NCBI GenBank assembly: GCA_900759435.1 | Contig: CAAEVD010000280.1 | Coordinates: forward strand, 1 to 21,825 | Length of the DNA stretch: 21,825 nucleotides | Direction of reading: 5' to 3' | DNA from: an uncultured Collinsella sp. | GTDB lineage: Bacteria; Actinomycetota; Coriobacteriia; Coriobacteriales; Coriobacteriaceae | In this document: positions 14,167 to 21,797 of the stretch, piece by piece | Numbering within the stretch: position 1 is the stretch's first letter | How the letters are laid out: each line of letters opens with the position of its first letter | Notes under the pieces: model-generated | Database searches by the model: none | What the model was told of the DNA's origin: nothing | The model's input: only the letters and a program-made list of their open reading frames with translations | Translations under genes and position numbers: made by a program

Positions 14167-16947
14167 TTGGCGCGCGGATCTGCACAAAACGCCAAAGGCA
14201 ATAAAGCCAACAACCAACCGGCATCTGCTAAGGGTGCCGGTTCCCATCTTCGTGCCAATAAGGGCCACGAGGCGGACTTCGACGATTTTGAGCCCTTGGT
14301 GGAGCCCTCGGCCAATCGCGATATCGCCGGCGTGGTCATTGCCGTTTTGGCGATTGCGTCCTTCATTGCCGTGATTTCGCCGGCGACCGCACCCGTTACG
14401 GCTGCGGTTGCCGGTTTCTACCACCTGGGCTTTGGTCTGGGCGCCTACGTGCTGCCGATTGTCATTTTGCTGTTTGCCGCCACGCTCTTTTTAGGCGAGG
14501 ATTCGCCGCTCAACGTGCGCTCTGTTGCGGGCGGTGCCGTGGTCTTTATCGCCGTCGTCTCCATTCTTTCGCTGATGGTGCCGGGTACGAGCGACTCGTG
14601 CGACCTTATGTTCACACCGCAAAACCTGTCCGCCTCGGGTGGCTACATCGGTGCGTTTATTGCGAGCGCGCTGCAGAATGCCCTTGGTAAGCCTATTGCG
14701 ATGGTGGTCCTGTTGGGTCTGGCCGTCGTTGGTTTTGTCATCATCGGCTTTTCGGTGGGCGGCGTTTTGCGCTCTGCCCGCGACCGTGCGGCCGATTTTG
14801 CCGAGCGCCGTCGTGCCGACGTTAACGCGAGTCCTTGGGGTGACGACGAAGCCCTGTCGGTGCCCGGCGTTGCCCGTCCGCACCTGAGCATTCTTCGTCA
14901 AAAGGGCTCCGATATGGCCGTGACCACGGTCATGGGCAACGATGCGGACCCGGTTTTGGACGATAACGACGAGGACGAGGATCCGTTTGTCGACGTGTCC
15001 GATGCCGTGGAGGCCGAGCGCGCTAAGACCACGCTGCTGCCGCGCCGTCATGCCAAGAAGGGCAAGACGGCTCCCAAGCTCAATACGAGTGAGCCCGACC
15101 CGTCCTGGTCCGAGAGTGAGATTGAGCTTACCGAGGGCGATGACGAGGACGACGAGGCTCCGATCGAGACTGCCAAGACGACCTTGCTGCCGCGTCGCCA
15201 TGCCAGGCGCGGCCAGGTGACCGGCCAGCTTTCGATGGAGGACGATCCGGCCAAGATTGACGAGTCCGAACCGCCGTTTGCAGTGAATCCCGTCTCGGCC
15301 GCCCCTCAAATTCCTGATTTCCTCAAGCACCCAAAGGTTGCCGATACGGCCGTCGCGGGCGCTGCCGAGGCGTCTGCTTCTAGCGATGGGGGAGCGGACA
15401 ATGCCCCCGCGGATAACGAGGGCGTAGAAGAGGACGGCCTTAAGCTTCCGCCGCTCGAAATCCTGCATGCAAACCCTCAGTCCGCTTCTGCCGCATCTTC
15501 GGACAAGGAGCTGGAACAGACCGCCGAGTCGCTGCAGTCCACGCTGCTTGAGTTTGGCCGTAGCGCTCGCGTTGTCGGCTGGATTGCCGGCCCCACGGTG
15601 ACGACTTTTAAGCTGCAGCCCGGCGAGGGTGAGCGCGTGAGCAAGATTTCGAGCCTTGAGGACGACATCGCGCTGTCGCTTGCTGCTCAGTCCGTGCGTA
15701 TCTTTGCCCCGATTCCCGGCACCTCGCTCGTGGGTATCGAGATCCCCAATCGCAAGCGTCAGAACGTCAACTTGGGCGACGTGCTGCCCTATGTTAAGGG
15801 CGGTCCGCTTGAGCTTGCCATCGGCCGCGACGCCGAGGGCACGCCGGTCGTCGCCGACCTCGCCAAGATGCCCCACCTGCTGATCGCCGGTACCACGGGT
15901 TCCGGTAAGTCGGTCATGATCAACTCCATCATCACGACCCTGCTCATGCGCGCGCTCCCCGAGGACGTTCGCTTGATCATGGTCGACCCCAAGCGCGTCG
16001 AGCTCGCAGGCTATAACGGCCTGCCGCATCTTTACGTGCCCGTAGTGACCGAGCCCAAGCAGGCCGCGAGCGCCTTGCAGTGGGCGGTGTCCGAAATGGA
16101 GCGCCGCCTGAAGGTCTTCGAGCGCCTGAACGTGCGCAAGATCTCGACCTATAACGAAAAGCAGGCCGCCGGCGAGTTTGAGCATTACGATAACCCGCCG
16201 CAAAAGATGCCCTACCTGGTCATCATCATCGACGAGCTTTCGGACCTGATGATGGTCGCCGGCAAGGACGTCGAGGCCTCGATTGTGCGTATCGCCCAGC
16301 TGGGCCGTGCCGCCGGTATCCACCTTATCGTGGCGACCCAGCGTCCGAGCTCTAACGTGGTGACGGGTCTCATCAAGGCAAACATTACCAACCGTATCGC
16401 CTTCAACGTCGCAACGGGCATCGACTCCCGCGTCATCATTGACCAGATGGGTGCCGAAAAGCTCACCGGCTTGGGGGACATGCTGTTCTCAAAGGTCGAC
16501 TGGGGCAAGCCCCGCCGCATCCAGGGCTGCTTTGTTTCGGATGACGAGATCAACGAGATTGTCGAGTTCGTTAAGTCGCAAAGCGAGCCCGACTACCATG
16601 AGGAGATCCTGTCGGCTGTGGCACCTGCCTCCATGTCCATGGCAGGTGGCGGCGGCATCGTGCGAACCGGCGTTGCCGAGCCTCAGGACGACGATCCGCT
16701 TATCTGGGAAGCCGCTCATATTGTGGTGGAATCGCAGCTGGGCTCCACATCTGGCCTGCAACGCCGCCTGAAGGTTGGCTATGCGCGCGCCGGGCGTATT
16801 ATGGACATGCTGGAAGAAAAGGGTGTCGTCGGACCGCCCGACGGTTCCAAGCCGCGCGAGGTTCTGCTGGATGAAGAAGGCCTTGCCGCGCTGGAATCCG
16901 TCGACGCCGAGATGGCACGTGAAGATCGTGAGTTTGGAGGATTCTGA
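14167..16947 (+). CDS. ftsK: DNA translocase FtsK/SpoIIIE
   Basis: Septum-associated hexameric ATPase that pumps chromosomal DNA to daughter cells at division. The 926 residues comprise: a short basic N terminus; four probable membrane helices (about 50-72, 78-105, 118-142 and 160-195); a long acidic, probably disordered linker (about 210-450) in which the motif AKTTLLPRRHA occurs twice (286-296 and 336-346); the alpha/beta motor with Walker A GTTGSGKS at 575-582, VDPKRVEL near 605 and the Walker B region IIIDELSDLM near 685, followed by ATQRPSSNVVTG; and a C-terminal gamma winged-helix DNA-reading domain (about 845-910, with QRRLKVGYARAGRIMDMLEEKGVVGP). Start is a TTG six bases after GGAGG (14156-14160), which lies in the rnj 3' end. 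Its stop shares one base with the rodZ start (TGATG). Confidence 0.96.
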   Translation: MARGSAQNAKGNKANNQPASAKGAGSHLRANKGHEADFDDFEPLVEPSANRDIAGVVIAVLAIASFIAVISPATAPVTAAVAGFYHLGFGLGAYVLPIVILLFAATLFLGEDSPLNVRSVAGGAVVFIAVVSILSLMVPGTSDSCDLMFTPQNLSASGGYIGAFIASALQNALGKPIAMVVLLGLAVVGFVIIGFSVGGVLRSARDRAADFAERRRADVNASPWGDDEALSVPGVARPHLSILRQKGSDMAVTTVMGNDADPVLDDNDEDEDPFVDVSDAVEAERAKTTLLPRRHAKKGKTAPKLNTSEPDPSWSESEIELTEGDDEDDEAPIETAKTTLLPRRHARRGQVTGQLSMEDDPAKIDESEPPFAVNPVSAAPQIPDFLKHPKVADTAVAGAAEASASSDGGADNAPADNEGVEEDGLKLPPLEILHANPQSASAASSDKELEQTAESLQSTLLEFGRSARVVGWIAGPTVTTFKLQPGEGERVSKISSLEDDIALSLAAQSVRIFAPIPGTSLVGIEIPNRKRQNVNLGDVLPYVKGGPLELAIGRDAEGTPVVADLAKMPHLLIAGTTGSGKSVMINSIITTLLMRALPEDVRLIMVDPKRVELAGYNGLPHLYVPVVTEPKQAASALQWAVSEMERRLKVFERLNVRKISTYNEKQAAGEFEHYDNPPQKMPYLVIIIDELSDLMMVAGKDVEASIVRIAQLGRAAGIHLIVATQRPSSNVVTGLIKANITNRIAFNVATGIDSRVIIDQMGAEKLTGLGDMLFSKVDWGKPRRIQGCFVSDDEINEIVEFVKSQSEPDYHEEILSAVAPASMSMAGGGGIVRTGVAEPQDDDPLIWEAAHIVVESQLGSTSGLQRRLKVGYARAGRIMDMLEEKGVVGPPDGSKPREVLLDEEGLAALESVDAEMAREDREFGGF
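15022..15213 (+). repeat. Duplicated AKTTLLPRRHA motif in FtsK linker coding region
   Basis: Two copies of an 11-residue sequence are encoded at 15022-15054 and 15172-15204, fifty codons apart, and each continues with two basic residues and Gly. The two DNA copies differ at several synonymous third positions, so identity is kept at protein rather than DNA level. Each copy follows an Asp/Glu-rich stretch, suggesting an acidic-plus-basic module present twice. Confidence 0.85.
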
Positions 16948-18449
16948 TGGCTGCACGCTTTGGTGACATGCTGCTCGAGCAGCGTCGCCGAATGGGCCTT
17001 TCCATTCAGCAGGTCGCCAACACCATCAAAATCAGGCCGCAGATCATCGAGTTTTTCGAGAATGGCAATTTTGCATCGATGCCTCCGCGCGGCTATGCGC
17101 AGGGCATGATTTCGAGCTATGCGCGCTTTTTGGGCCTCAATCCGCGGGAGGTCGTCAACGCTTATTTTGACGATCTGATGGCATATGAGCGTGAGACGTC
17201 GCAGCAGGGCGGTCGTTTTCAGGACGCCGCCGGCTACGTCAATTCGCGTTCCTCGGTCGACAACGGCCGCTTCCTGATGGTTCAGGGCGGGCGTTCGACG
17301 CGTTATGGCCAGCGCCCTCAGCAGGCTGGCTATGTTACCGAAACGGGCTCGAGCGAGGAGATTCGTTCCCAGCGCGATCGTTTTCGCAGCACGCCGGCGC
17401 CCGAGGAGCGCGCACTCCCCGCTGCCCGCGGTGTCGCACGTGACCCTCGTGCCGGCTACGGCGATGGTGGTTATTCCGATCGCGGGTACCGTGGCGTTTC
17501 TTCCGGTCGTCCGCGCGGCGGCTATGCAGACGCCGATACTACGCAGGTGACGCCTTGCCTTCGATCTCAGTCGCAACCTTATAGCCAGCGCTCCTCGGCG
17601 CCTCGTTCGGGCCAGCGCAACTACCAGGGTCGCGGCGAGCTCGCCCCCCGCTCGGGCCAGCGCAACATGCAGCGCCAAGGTAGCTATCGCGGACGTTCCG
17701 ACAATAACCGCGGTCGTATGCCCCAAGGCACTGGTCGCGGTGGTTCCAATCGTGGACGCGGCGGTGGGCGTGCTCCCCAGAACAACGGTCTCGATCCACG
17801 TATCGTTTACGCCGGTATTGGTGCCGTGGCGCTGCTGCTGATCGTGCTCATCGTGGTGCTCCTGCGTGGCTGCGGCTCCTCGGCGCCCGAGTCGACGCCC
17901 GAGACGCCCGTTGCCACCAAGACATCGACTAAGAAGTCTTCCAAGACGACCGAATCCGTCGATGAGGATGAAGATACCGATGAGACGACGGACGAGTCCA
18001 CCGATTCGGATGCCGCTAAGACGACGGCCAAGAAGGAGGAGAACGAGGTCACAAAGGTCAAGATCTCCGTTGCCAAGGGCAAGACTGCTTGGATTGAGGT
18101 CAAGGTTGATGGCAAGTCGGTCTATGGCGCCCAGGCGACCGGCCCCTTTGAGCAGGAATACACGCCCGAGTCCTCGATCGAGATCACCACGTCCAAGCCT
18201 TCCGATGTCACCGTTACCAAGAACGGCGAAAAGGTCCGCTATGACACCAAGACATCGGGCGTGGCGCGCGTGACGATCACCGTTCCCAAGAAGGAGACGA
18301 CCGACGCCGAGGACGGCGAGACCACTGACGGTAACGATGATGCTAACAGTGCGGATGGAACCGACGCCCAGTCCACGGACGGCACCGATACCGCCACCGA
18401 CGGTCAAACGATGACCGATTCCACCGATTATTCGTACGACAGCTACTAA
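16947..18449 (+). CDS. rodZ: RodZ-like cell-shape protein
   Basis: Single-pass membrane protein of the RodZ family, which links MreB-type cytoskeleton to the cell-wall elongation machinery. Residues 1-85 form the helix-turn-helix domain (LSIQQVANTIKIRPQIIEFFE, with PRGYAQGMISSYARFLGL). Residues 90-280 are a long Arg/Gly/Ser-rich cytoplasmic linker, including APRSGQRN twice (218-225 and 233-240) and RG/RGG clusters near 240-278. One membrane helix is at about 286-307. An acidic Thr/Ser/Asp-rich segment (310-365) follows, then a DUF4115-like beta domain (about 370-448) and a Thr/Asp/Gly tail to 500. Usual RodZ proteins are 250-350 residues, so this one is long because of its low-complexity parts. 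ATG overlaps the ftsK stop by one base; GGAGG at 16936-16940 is the ribosome binding site. The family call is firm; presence of MreB in this organism cannot be judged here. Confidence 0.88.
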   Translation: MAARFGDMLLEQRRRMGLSIQQVANTIKIRPQIIEFFENGNFASMPPRGYAQGMISSYARFLGLNPREVVNAYFDDLMAYERETSQQGGRFQDAAGYVNSRSSVDNGRFLMVQGGRSTRYGQRPQQAGYVTETGSSEEIRSQRDRFRSTPAPEERALPAARGVARDPRAGYGDGGYSDRGYRGVSSGRPRGGYADADTTQVTPCLRSQSQPYSQRSSAPRSGQRNYQGRGELAPRSGQRNMQRQGSYRGRSDNNRGRMPQGTGRGGSNRGRGGGRAPQNNGLDPRIVYAGIGAVALLLIVLIVVLLRGCGSSAPESTPETPVATKTSTKKSSKTTESVDEDEDTDETTDESTDSDAAKTTAKKEENEVTKVKISVAKGKTAWIEVKVDGKSVYGAQATGPFEQEYTPESSIEITTSKPSDVTVTKNGEKVRYDTKTSGVARVTITVPKKETTDAEDGETTDGNDDANSADGTDAQSTDGTDTATDGQTMTDSTDYSYDSY

Positions 18450-18475
18450 GCCGCTCGTAAGCGAAAGGATTAACC

Positions 18476-18973
18476 ATGGCTAAAGATTCCAGCTTCGACG
18501 TCGTGTCCGAGGTCAATATGCAGGAGGTCGACAATGCCTTCCAGCAGACCACGCGCGAGATTTCCCAGCGCTATGACCTGAAGGACTCCGGCGCCACCAT
18601 CGAGCTTTCGAAGGGCGACAAGCTCTTTTCGATCAACGCCCCGGCCGACTTTGTCTCCAAGCAGATCATCGACGTCCTGAGCTCCAAGCTCATCAAGCGC
18701 GGCATCGATCTTAAGGCCGTGTCCTGGGATGCGCCCCAGGCTGCATCGGGCGGTACCGTGCGCGTGCTCGGTCACATCGTCGAGGGTATCGACCAGACGA
18801 CTGCCAAGAAGATCAATAAGGACATCAAGGATCAGAAGCTCAAGGTCAAGGTGACGATTGAGGCCGACAAACTGCGTGTTTCCTCTGCTTCCAAGGATGC
18901 GCTGCAGACCGTGATCCAGTTCCTGCGCGACCAGGACTACGGTCAGCCGCTGCAGTTCACCAACTACCGCTAA
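18476..18973 (+). CDS. yajQ: YajQ-family nucleotide-binding protein
   Basis: Small cytoplasmic protein of the YajQ (UPF0234) family, two ferredoxin-like domains; some members bind cyclic di-GMP and act as transcriptional co-regulators, others were reported to bind nucleotides, and the function in Actinobacteria is unclear. The 165 residues show the family landmarks SSFDVVSEVNMQEVDNAFQQ at the N terminus, EISQRYDLKDS, then GGTVRV, IVEGIDQTTAKKINKDIKD, the VSSASKDALQ block, and a C-terminal FLRDQDYGQPLQFTNYR. The ATG follows AAAGGA (18464-18469) by six bases. It sits 26 bases after rodZ and 26 before rimO, most likely in the same transcript. No signal peptide or membrane segment is visible. Confidence 0.94.
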   Translation: MAKDSSFDVVSEVNMQEVDNAFQQTTREISQRYDLKDSGATIELSKGDKLFSINAPADFVSKQIIDVLSSKLIKRGIDLKAVSWDAPQAASGGTVRVLGHIVEGIDQTTAKKINKDIKDQKLKVKVTIEADKLRVSSASKDALQTVIQFLRDQDYGQPLQFTNYR

Positions 18974-18999
18974 TTCTTTCGAAAGGACCGCTCTCCAAC

Positions 19000-20349
19000 A
19001 TGGATACTCCGTTGGGCTCCGTGCTCTATATCACCCTCGGGTGCGCCAAGAACGAGGTCGATACCGACCGTATGCGTTCGCTGCTGACTGCCGCAGGCTA
19101 CGAGGAGGCATTCGATCCACAGGATGCCGATATCGCCATCGTCAATACGTGCTCGTTCCTTGCCTCTGCAACGTCCGAGAGCATCGAGACCACGCTCGAG
19201 CTTGCCAACGAGGTGCAGGACGGCGTTCGTTCCTGCCCGATCGTCATGTGCGGCTGCGTGCCGTCACGCTACGGCGACGACCTACCCGACGAGCTGCCCG
19301 AGGTCGCGGCCTTTGTGAAGGCCGACGAGGAAGACGGCATCGTGGCGGTTATCGATGACGTGCTGGGTGTTGAGCGCGAGATTGCCGCCTATATTCCGCA
19401 GGTCAAGCGCACCGTCGAGGGCGCTGTCGCCTATGTCAAGATCTCCGATGGCTGCAACCGCTTCTGTAGCTTCTGCATGATCCCGTATATCCGCGGTCGT
19501 TATCACTCGCGCAATGCCGAGAGCATTATCTCCGAGGTGCGCGACCTGGTCGCCGGTGGCGTGCGCGAGATCGTTCTGATCGGTCAGGACACGGGCATCT
19601 GGGGTACCGACTTTGCCGACGAGGACCTCGCTGAGGGCGCGCCGCGCAATCTGGCGCAGCTGCTGCAGGCCGTTGATGAGGCGGTGCGTCCTCATAACGT
19701 GTGGGTCCGCGTACTCTACCTGCAGCCCGAGGGCATGACCGACGAGCTTATCGAAACCATTCGCGATACGCCCGAGGTGCTGCCCTATATCGATATCCCC
19801 GTGCAGCACTGCGACGCGCGCATCCTCAAGGCCATGCGCCGCTCCGGTTCGCGCCAGGAGCTCGAGGACCTGTTCCGCGACCTGCGCGAGCGCATCCCCG
19901 GTATCGTGATCCGCTCCACGGCCATGGTAGGGTTCCCGACCGAGACCGACGACGAGTTCCGCGATCTCATTGACTTTATGGACACCGTCGGCTTTGACTA
20001 CACGAGCGTCTTTGCCTACTCGCAGGAGGAGGGCAGCCTGGCTGCTAAGATGGAAGGTCAGGTTGACGAAGAGGTTAAGCTCGAGCGCGCCCAGGAGGCC
20101 ATGGACCTGGCCGAGTCGCTCGGTTTTGCTGCAACTGCCGCACATGTGGGCGAACGCGCCCAGGTGATCGTCGACGGTATCGAGGAGACCGAAGACGGTG
20201 CCGAGCTCATCGGACATGCCTGGTTCCAGGCGCCCGATTCCGATGGCGCGGTGCATCTGGATGCCAGCGAGGCATCTGTGGGCGATATTCTGACGGTCGA
20301 GTTTACCGATAGCTTCTGCTACGAGCTTATCGGTCATGTTGTGGAGTAG
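19000..20349 (+). CDS. rimO: Ribosomal protein uS12 methylthiotransferase RimO
   Basis: Radical SAM enzyme that adds a beta-methylthio group to the conserved aspartate of ribosomal protein S12. The 449-residue protein has N-terminal cluster cysteines at 15 (LGCAKNEVD), 51 (NTCSF) and 86 (CGC), and the radical SAM motif CNRFCSFC at 152-159 followed by MIPYIRGRYHSR. The LGCAKNEVD start and IPYIRGRYHSR block distinguish RimO from MiaB and MtaB. Later motifs IGQDTGIWGTDF, LYLQPEG, PYIDIPVQHCDARIL and GFPTETDDEF are in order, and a TRAM domain (about 385-447) ends the protein. The ATG is 12 bases from AAAGGA (18982-18987), a somewhat long spacing. It is followed after nine bases by pgsA. Together with mtaB this gives two methylthiotransferases, one for tRNA and one for a ribosomal protein. 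Confidence 0.95.
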   Translation: MDTPLGSVLYITLGCAKNEVDTDRMRSLLTAAGYEEAFDPQDADIAIVNTCSFLASATSESIETTLELANEVQDGVRSCPIVMCGCVPSRYGDDLPDELPEVAAFVKADEEDGIVAVIDDVLGVEREIAAYIPQVKRTVEGAVAYVKISDGCNRFCSFCMIPYIRGRYHSRNAESIISEVRDLVAGGVREIVLIGQDTGIWGTDFADEDLAEGAPRNLAQLLQAVDEAVRPHNVWVRVLYLQPEGMTDELIETIRDTPEVLPYIDIPVQHCDARILKAMRRSGSRQELEDLFRDLRERIPGIVIRSTAMVGFPTETDDEFRDLIDFMDTVGFDYTSVFAYSQEEGSLAAKMEGQVDEEVKLERAQEAMDLAESLGFAATAAHVGERAQVIVDGIEETEDGAELIGHAWFQAPDSDGAVHLDASEASVGDILTVEFTDSFCYELIGHVVE

Positions 20350-20358
20350 GAGAGCGTC

Positions 20359-20997
20359 GTGGCTAACGAGAGCAATAAGGAACTGACGAGTGTTTGGACG
20401 CCCGCCAACATCGTGACGTGCGTGCGCATCGTCTTCATTCCGGTGTTCATGATCGTGTCGGCGCTGTCTCACACAAGCGTTGCCGGTACGGATTTGAGCA
20501 CCTTCGACGGCCCGCTCGCCGCTGCCGCCTTTGTTCTGTACGTCATCCTGTCGTGCACCGATAAGGTTGATGGCTACCTGGCTCGTTCGCGCAACGAGAT
20601 CACCGACTTCGGTAAGTTCCTGGATCCCATCGCCGATAAGTTGCTCGTGTTCTCGGCTCTGCTTCTGTTCTTGGATTTTGGTACCGTAACCGTGTGGTCG
20701 GTGTTCATTATCTTGTTCCGCGAGCTGCTGGTGAGCGCCCTGCGCATGGTCGCGAGTGCGGCCGGTGTGGTCGTTGCCGCCGATAAGCTTGGCAAGTACA
20801 AGACGGCGACGACGATGGTTTCCATCTGCGGCTATCTGTGCGTCTTTGCGATGTCTGGCCTTAACCTGGCCCCGGTGGCTCTGACGCTTGGTATCTACTC
20901 TGTGTCGCGTTTCCTGTACGCCGTGGCCGTTGTCTTGACCGTTATCTCGGGCGCTCAGTACTTCTGGAACTGTCGCAAGATCGTCTTTTCGGTCTAG
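20359..20997 (+). CDS. pgsA: CDP-diacylglycerol-glycerol-3-phosphate 3-phosphatidyltransferase
   Basis: Integral-membrane enzyme making phosphatidylglycerol phosphate from CDP-diacylglycerol and glycerol 3-phosphate, the committed step to phosphatidylglycerol and cardiolipin. The 212-residue protein contains the complete CDP-alcohol phosphotransferase signature D-x2-DG-x2-AR-x8-G-x3-D-x3-D, beginning at the Asp of TDKVDG (about residue 73) and ending in FLDPIAD, plus TPANIVTCVRIVFIPVF at the N terminus and FRELLVSALR later, which favour PgsA over other family members. About five to six hydrophobic helices are visible. Start is a GTG with GGAGAG (20349-20354) just upstream, overlapping the rimO stop. 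It is followed by pncC and then recA, the Bacillus-like order. Confidence 0.93.
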   Translation: MANESNKELTSVWTPANIVTCVRIVFIPVFMIVSALSHTSVAGTDLSTFDGPLAAAAFVLYVILSCTDKVDGYLARSRNEITDFGKFLDPIADKLLVFSALLLFLDFGTVTVWSVFIILFRELLVSALRMVASAAGVVVAADKLGKYKTATTMVSICGYLCVFAMSGLNLAPVALTLGIYSVSRFLYAVAVVLTVISGAQYFWNCRKIVFSV

Positions 20998-21009
20998 GTC
21001 CTGGTAGGC

Positions 21010-21540
21010 ATGACGGAAACATTTGAGCAGATTGCTGCGCACAATGAAGAGCTCGCACGCGATATTGTCGAGCGTGCGAGCGTTCGTAGTGTGACGGTTT
21101 CGACGGCCGAATCTCTGACAGCGGGCATGATCGCCTCGACGATCGCCGATATCCCCGGCGCTTCGGCGGTGCTGCGCGGCGGTGCGGTGACGTACTGCGA
21201 CGAGATTAAGCATCGCGTGCTCGGCGTTGATCAAGAGACGCTCGACCGCTATACCGCGGTGTCGTACCAGACGGCGCGCGAGATGGCTGTCGGTTCGCTG
21301 GAGCTGTACCAGAGCGATATTGCCGTGAGCGCGACGGGCTATGCCGGCCCCGGTGGAGGCACCGAGGACGATCCGGCTGGAACCTTTTATATTGGCTGGG
21401 CGTATCGCTCGGCCGATGGGGGAGCGCCGGTCGTTGACTCCATTCGTTGTCGCTACGAGGGCGATCGTTCGTGTGTTCGTGCCCATGCGGTCGCGGAGGC
21501 TCTGGATCGCATTGTCTGGTTGCTCGATTCTATGGAATAG
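21010..21540 (+). CDS. pncC: Nicotinamide-nucleotide amidase (CinA C-terminal domain)
   Basis: Deamidase that converts nicotinamide mononucleotide to nicotinate mononucleotide in pyridine-nucleotide recycling. The 176 residues correspond only to the C-terminal domain of CinA; the N-terminal MoCF/COG1058 domain of two-domain CinA proteins is absent, as in E. coli PncC. Conserved blocks are VSTAESLTAGMIASTIADIPGAS (about 30-52), GGAVTYCDEIKHRVLGV (57-73), the AVSYQTAREMA block, and SATGYAGPGGGT (110-121). The ATG at 21010 follows a weak TAGG-type site and lies 12 bases after pgsA. The location immediately before recA is the traditional cinA-recA arrangement. A terminator-like hairpin follows. 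Activity of this exact protein is inferred from the family. Confidence 0.9.
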   Translation: MTETFEQIAAHNEELARDIVERASVRSVTVSTAESLTAGMIASTIADIPGASAVLRGGAVTYCDEIKHRVLGVDQETLDRYTAVSYQTAREMAVGSLELYQSDIAVSATGYAGPGGGTEDDPAGTFYIGWAYRSADGGAPVVDSIRCRYEGDRSCVRAHAVAEALDRIVWLLDSME

Positions 21541-21547
21541 ACGTGTT

Positions 21548-21571
21548 TTAAGGGGCCTCCGGGCCCCTTAA
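21548..21571 (+). terminator. Terminator-like hairpin after pncC
   Basis: TTAAGGGGCC (21548-21557) and GGCCCCTTAA (21562-21571) form a perfect ten-base-pair stem around the tetraloop TCCG, eight bases after the pncC stop. The downstream T run is poor on this strand (TTAATTG), so termination may be partial. The stem is symmetrical and preceded by TTTT, so on the opposite strand it would carry the opposite features. Confidence 0.6.
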
Positions 21572-21668
21572 TTGTGGAGATAGGGACCTCTGGCGAATTT
21601 GCTCTTTGTGCAGGTAGTTGGCGTATTCATGTTTGTCTTGCCTTGCTTGGTTCGCCTGCGGTCAAGTT

Positions 21669-21712
21669 TTTGGTCAGTGTTTGGTCAGCGTTTGGTTGGG
21701 TTTTGGAAAGGT
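21669..21712 (+). repeat. Four 11-base phased TTTGG repeats upstream of recA
   Basis: TTTGG begins at 21669, 21680, 21691 and 21702, exactly 11 bases apart. The first two units are nearly identical (TTTGGTCAGTG and TTTGGTCAGCG) and the next two are degenerate. The array ends about 27 bases before the -35 hexamer of the recA promoter. Possible roles are a phased protein-binding site or intrinsic curvature; none is proven. Confidence 0.75.
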
Positions 21713-21738
21713 CGGCTGCATATGATTTATCTGAACGG

Positions 21739-21767
21739 TTGACCACGAACAGCCGTTCGTTTATTAT
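21739..21767 (+). promoter_or_regulatory. recA promoter (-35 TTGACC, 17 bases, -10 TATTAT)
   Basis: TTGACC (21739-21744) and TATTAT (21762-21767) are each five of six matches to the sigma-70 consensus, at the optimal 17-base spacing. The -10 lies about 30 bases before the recA start, and the spacer carries a LexA box. This is the best promoter in the window. Confidence 0.8.
21746..21759 (+). promoter_or_regulatory. LexA binding site (SOS box)
   Basis: CGAACAGCCGTTCG matches the Gram-positive/actinobacterial SOS operator CGAACnnnnGTTCG exactly, and the dyad extends one base further on each side (A...T). It fills the spacer between the -35 and -10 hexamers, a position in which LexA binding would block RNA polymerase until RecA-stimulated LexA cleavage. 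Confidence 0.88.
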
Positions 21768-21797
21768 CGATGCAGGTTGTTAAGAGGAGGGCTATTC

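Noticed and set aside
19282..21486. Long antisense reading frame opposite rimO, pgsA and pncC (734 codons)
   Set aside because: It crosses three convincing + strand genes and their junctions and resembles no protein family; a codon-bias artefact.
21010..21540. pncC as a truncated cinA pseudogene
   Set aside because: The C-terminal domain alone is a known functional form, the frame is intact and pgsA ends 12 bases upstream, leaving no remnant of an N-terminal domain.
21669..21690. Resemblance of the TTTGGTCAGTG unit to the PafBC/RecA-NDp motif (TTGTCRGTG-N8-TAnnnT)
   Set aside because: It carries an extra G within TTG-TCAGTG, and no TAnnnT element follows at the required distance, so I do not claim a PafBC promoter.
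21574..21783. Small reading frame between pncC and recA (69 codons)
   Set aside because: It overlaps the phased repeats, the recA promoter and the SOS box, has no ribosome binding site and resembles nothing.
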